Source of the DNA: Monosporascus cannonballus
Lineage: Eukaryota; Ascomycota; Sordariomycetes; Xylariales
Reading direction: 5' to 3'
Assembly (NCBI GenBank): GCA_004154925.1
Contig: QJNS01000102.1
Location: 62,001-126,000 of the forward strand
DNA: 64,000 nucleotides
The first letter of the stretch is position 1, and each line of letters starts with the position of its first letter. A program made the position numbers and the translations under genes. The notes below the pieces were generated by a model. The model saw only the letters and a program-made list of their open reading frames with translations. It was not told the DNA's origin and made no database searches. This document shows, piece by piece, positions 60,126 to 64,000 of the stretch.

Positions 60126-60385
60126 GGAGCGAAGGGGAGACAGCCTTGAGTTGTATACTTTACATCTGTGCACGGAGATCTTGGGGTCAGGATTAGAATT
60201 TGGAGTTGCATTGTCATTTACGTTGACCTTGGCGTTTCACGGACGGTTTCGCGGCGAAGGAGTTTACGGCCTATAGATTTGCTAATCACTGTAATTTTTG
60301 CTTTGCTTGCTCTCCTATGTTCCTATGTTGTCACATACCCAGTGCTACGTCAGTTTCCTCGAGTCCCCTGTACTGTCCACCACCC
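60126..60385. other. Convergent 3' region between transporter and esterase
   Basis: 260 bp separate the stop codons of two genes that face each other, so the region must hold both termination zones and their transcripts may overlap. No clear AATAAA is visible on either strand. Confidence 0.5.
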
Positions 60386-61989
60386 TCAAGGCACTTTCGG
60401 AATGGCCGTGGCCCATGGAAACGCCGCCGTCATGGGAGATCCGTAGCTGCCCAAGTTGTCGTAATCCTTCGAGATGGTCTGGTTGAGGAGGATCTTCTGC
60501 ACGAAAGGCAAGACGCTCGTACTGTTTGGGAGACGAGGAGTCAGCCAGGCCTTTATTGTAGGTATATCCGAAAACTCCCATTAACCGCCCCGCACAGGGG
60601 AACGGGTATGAGGCAACAACACGACAAGACGCAGAAGAACTTACAAGCCGCTGAGATCGCAGTGCCCGCCCCCCCGTACACTTATGCCGATGCGGTCCCC
60701 GACGCCGAGCCACTCGTACACGCGCTTGGCCGCCGGGTACACGATCACGCTGGTCCCCTTGGAGTTGACGAAGGGGTCGGCGGTGCCCTGGTCGATGACG
60801 AGGGCCCGCGGCGCGAGGGCCGCGGCGATGGTGTGCGCGTCGAAGGGCAGGTTTTCGGCGTGGTTCACGAACCTCCCCAGGCCGGAGCTGCTCCACCACG
60901 GCGCCCCGGACTTCGAGTTCTCCAGCGTCTCGCCCTGGCCCGACAGCGACGTGTACCGGTACGGCCCCAGCCCCTGGATCCCGCTGCTCATCGGCATCGT
61001 CAGCGCGACCCGCGGGTCGAACAGCCCCGCCGCCAGGGCCGCCTTGCCCAGCCGCGAGCACCCCGTCACCGCCGCCCGCGCCGCGTCGATCTCCGCCACC
61101 GTCGCGTCCAGCGCGTCCAGCGTGCGGTGGAAGCCCCAGGCCCAGGCCGTCAGGACGCCTGCGGTCGTGCGCGTGCGGGTTAGTTTCGGCTTCGGCGCCG
61201 GCCAACAACAATAAGGAAGGTCTATTCTATAACCCAAATAAGAGATGGGGTGGGATGGATGGGTGGATGGAAAGGAGAGAGGAGAGAAAGAAGAGGGAAC
61301 GCACCGATGTCCCGCCCGCTGTACAGCGCCCAGAAGGCCCCCGTCTTCGCGTTGCTGTCGGGCGCGACCGCCGTGTAGTCGAACCCCACGACCGCGATGC
61401 CCGCCTGGAGGTACGGCTGGTTCTGCATGCCGCCGATATTAATAACTACGGGGGCCGGGTTCGCGGCGCTGGCGCCGGCGGGCAACGCCAGGGTGGCGGA
61501 GAAGCGGCCGGTCCTGCCCCCCGCCGAGACCTCGATCGACACGGTGTTGCCGCTGCGCGTCGCGCGCACCGCCTCGCCCGCGCGGTCCGGGTAGTACCCG
61601 TACTGGTACTCCTGCAGCAGGCGCAGGATCTCCGGGCGGCGGCACCGGTACCACTCGTCGGGCGAGGCGACGCGGCCCGGCGCCCGGCCCTCCATGACGG
61701 CGCGCGCGAAGTCCGAGGGCGAGCTCCCGTTCGCGTTGTCCAGCGTCGTGTACGCCAGCGGCAGGAAGGGGTCCGGGACCGTCGTCTGCAGCGGCAGGCT
61801 CTGCCAGCCGGGGAACTGCGACGGCGAGGGGACGGGCGCGCAGGCCGCCACGGGCTCGTCCTGCCGCGCCGCTGCCGCCACGGGCTCGTCCTGCCGCGCC
61901 GCTGCCGCCACGGGGGGCTCGTGTAGCCCCCGCGCCGCGAGGGGCAGCGCTAGGGCGCTGAGGAGGAGCGCCATTGGGAGAGATGGCAT
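60386..61989 (-). CDS. 4-O-methyl-glucuronoyl methylesterase (CE15), three exons
   Basis: Exons 61989-61305, 61158-60645 and 60521-60386 join in phase to 444 residues. Introns are 146 and 123 nt, with donors GTGCGT and GTAAGT and acceptors GCAG and ACAG. CE15 enzymes hydrolyse the ester bond between glucuronoyl groups of xylan and lignin alcohols; this one should be secreted (signal peptide about 1-21). The nucleophile motif is GCSRLGK (261-267, Ser263) and the catalytic His is His394 in GGGHCDLSG, beside Cys395. The usual catalytic Glu motif PQESG is replaced by PMSSG (284-288), so Asp356 in DQGTADPF is the likely acid. An alanine-rich 10-residue repeat (EPVAAAARQD) follows the signal peptide. 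There is no carbohydrate-binding module. GC content is very high. It is convergent with the zinc transporter. Confidence 0.92.
61844..61914 (-). repeat. 30-bp tandem repeat inside the esterase gene
   Basis: Two full identical 30-bp units (61844-61873 and 61874-61903) and a partial third. In frame they encode EPVAAAARQD twice in the linker after the signal peptide. Because the unit length is a multiple of three, gain or loss of copies would keep the frame. Confidence 0.9.
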
Positions 61990-64000
61990 GTCGGGCGATA
62001 TCGGTGATGGCTTGGCTGGAAAGGGCGAGGAAGAGAAAAGAGCACGGCTAAGGAACCGAGGTCGTCGTGACCATTCCGGTTTCGTGGGTTATCTGGGATC
62101 GTTGGGCGTAATAAGTAGGTACGGTCTATAGACCTCGTAGCCCGTAACCAAAGCCAAACACATCTCGGAATGTGCGATTCCATGTCCTTTTACCGTATTG
62201 CCGGTCGTCCGGGGTGCGGCGTAGAAGACCGTCTAGGCCCGGCCGGCCCACATGTGAGGCTCGGGGAGAGGGAGCATATTCAACTTGTTATTAGAGCCTC
62301 TCGTTTTTCGTGCCTTTAGACGGCCACACTTGGCAATATACCCTTATTTCTCGTCCCAATCGAACGACATCAACTTGTCTGAGACCGACGCTCCGCTCTT
62401 GGTGCAATCCAGATTAGAATGGTCATCTCACGCAATGTGCATGGTGGAAGAAGGAAGACACGAGGTTGTCAGTGGGCCGTCTGGCAATTTACCCGGCATT
62501 GACAAACAGGGACGGCAAATAATTTCAAGTCTTCAGGAGGCCTGCCTATGTATGTACCTGGTAATATGCCCGCCAATTATGAGGGGAAGCTTCTCCGATT
62601 TGTTATTATTTGCACATGAGTTTGGGCATCTTCGTAATTCTCTACTTAGCACTTGCGTAAATATTCTCATCTACCGTTACAAGCGACCGTGCTTGCCAGT
62701 GCTTCCACCCATAACTTTGAAGGAGGTGGTGTAAGTTACCGAAATAGGCAATCCTGTGAGTGTGGGTTGCACCCTGGCAGGGGAACCCCCGAGCATAGAA
62801 TATCCTATCATCACAACTCGGTGAAGATAGACCCGGATAAGTTACTCGGAATGCGGGCATGCGCTGCAAATTTACTGCCAGAAATTTACACCACTATGGC
62901 CCTGCTTTTACTGGCGTCTTCTTCGTATAAGTGGAGGTAAGTTTACATGACCATCGAATGCCCCCGGGGATCATGATTTTACTGAAAAGCTTAAGTACTG
63001 GAAAGCCTGAACATAATTATGAAGAACATAATCTTTAGACTTAGGCGCACATAAATTTCAGAGACGAAAAGATCACATTGATGGTTGCAAGATATGAACA
63101 GAATATTGTTTTGCTGCTAGAAGTTTATATTAAGACGTAGTTATTCGAGGGCCTGCATCGTCTTAAGAAAGATGGGTTTCGAATGCGGAACTAGGTAAAG
63201 ACAGAATACATTGCAATATAGTTATGACATGAATGAAGGCATACGCCATTTGTTCAACCGCGTTTGATCGTTTTCACGACCATACGAATCATCCAACACT
63301 GTTCCACTACGACAACCGCCTCCTTGTGTCACTGCGTTTCATTCAGAAGGGCGAATCATGGACAACCGACTCACCAGCCGTCGACAACCATTATATCGAC
63401 GCGATCCTCAGCAAGGTCAACATTCATAGCATCTGGGTAGCGACAGTGGAAGATCCGCCATCTCGATGTCCTGGCGGGTGCCAACATATTTGGCCGGGGA
63501 TCGGCGGCGACGCATGGAGAGCCCGAGGGAGGGTTTCGCATTGAAGTGTTGTCAAATGCCCGGTAGCTCGCCCGTCGTGGCTAAAAAGGGTTGAAGGGAA
63601 ACACCGTGGAGACGTATTGAGCGGTGCCAGCGGCGGTGAAGGGACCGTGAAAGCCCGGCCACACAGAGATGAGATGTGCTGTACATGGGTGTCTGGAGCT
63701 ATACTGAAATTTACGAATTAAGTTGTGTTTAAGAGGCGGTGAATGATAAGAAGACGGCACGAAGGAGTCATGAGTAGTTAATGAATAACTATTTGTTGGT
63801 TGCAACTCCGTATGCCATAGGACTCTTAGCTATAACCGTATCATCCATGCTAATAGAGTTTCCATCACACAGTCTACTCAGACAGCTTATACCTAAAACG
63901 TGTCTCCGGCCTGGTTTCTATTTACTATTAAAAACTCAAATCCTTATAGGAGCGTTCGGTGAAAGCTTCGGTACAACTAGTTCGTGATCCTAAGCCGTTA
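61990..64000. other. Upstream region of the esterase and right flank, no further gene supported
   Basis: Just upstream of the esterase ATG the coding-strand leader is pyrimidine-rich (CTCTTTTCTCTTCCTCG). A GGCTAA hexamer at 62046-62051 matches the core of XlnR/Xyr1 sites known from xylanolytic genes, but one hexamer can occur by chance. Further right, ATG-started frames at 63233-63544 and 63781-63987 (+) show no family signature; the latter is hydrophobic at its start. The frame at 62285-62734 begins with TTG and is not credible. The sequence is of ordinary composition. Confidence 0.4.

Noticed and set aside
60317..61183. 288-codon plus-strand frame and a same-length minus frame
   Set aside because: Both are shadows of the GC-rich CE15 esterase exons in wrong frames, with Arg/Ala/Pro-rich composition and no family match.
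61255..61926. 223-codon plus-strand frame
   Set aside because: Antisense shadow of esterase exon 1; the composition is an artefact of high GC.
62285..62734. 149-codon frame right of the esterase
   Set aside because: It starts with TTG, has no family signature and no supporting promoter or splice pattern.
1..64000. CRISPR arrays, tRNA or rRNA genes
   Set aside because: No regularly spaced short repeats were seen, and no tRNA-like arm or rRNA block could be recognised by eye. Such arrays would not be expected in a fungal nuclear genome.

Overview
This window looks like part of a filamentous ascomycete (Pezizomycotina) chromosome. The GC-rich genes have short introns with GTRNGT donors. A HET-domain gene and a fungal-type CE15 esterase are present. 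About 45 kb of extremely AT-rich, stop-riddled transposon remnants show the transition pattern expected of repeat-induced point mutation (RIP). A Sordariomycete with a compartmentalised genome is my best guess, but that is inference.

Left compartment, positions 1-45254: a nested stack of dead transposable elements with no credible host gene. At least six Ty3/Gypsy copies can be traced, on both strands. One (18595-38344, minus strand) is split by a Ty1/Copia element (19514-25005) and by another Gypsy (30183-37568). That Gypsy is itself split by a solo LTR (34543-34960). A further Gypsy (697-7481) lies inside the LTR of a truncated minus-strand Gypsy, which also carries a 152-bp solo LTR (8983-9134). 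A Fot1/Pogo-type DNA transposon occupies 9985-11804. A Gypsy at 38628-45254 split a short hAT-like element. Target-site duplications support most of these insertions. About 6.5 kb (11805-18590) is AT-rich sequence I mostly cannot assign.

Right compartment, 45853-64000: ordinary base composition and six supportable coding features. From left to right they are a small secreted four-cysteine protein (47820-48608, +), a four-exon HET-domain protein (49066-51230, -), a possible 26-residue secreted-peptide ORF (51944-52024, -), a 533-residue repeat protein of unknown function (56148-57749, +), a ZIP-family zinc transporter with one intron (58621-60125, +), and a three-exon CE15 glucuronoyl esterase (60386-61989, -) convergent with the transporter. 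A second copy of the hAT-like element lies at 53059-53657. Most of the rest is intergenic.

The genes do not form an obvious pathway or cluster. The secreted-protein gene and the HET gene are the genes closest to the RIP-mutated block, while the zinc transporter and the esterase look like normal accessory or metabolic genes. The most unusual points are the readable order of insertions, the fading of RIP towards outer LTR edges, a tandem partial LTR duplication, and an esterase lacking the usual catalytic glutamate.
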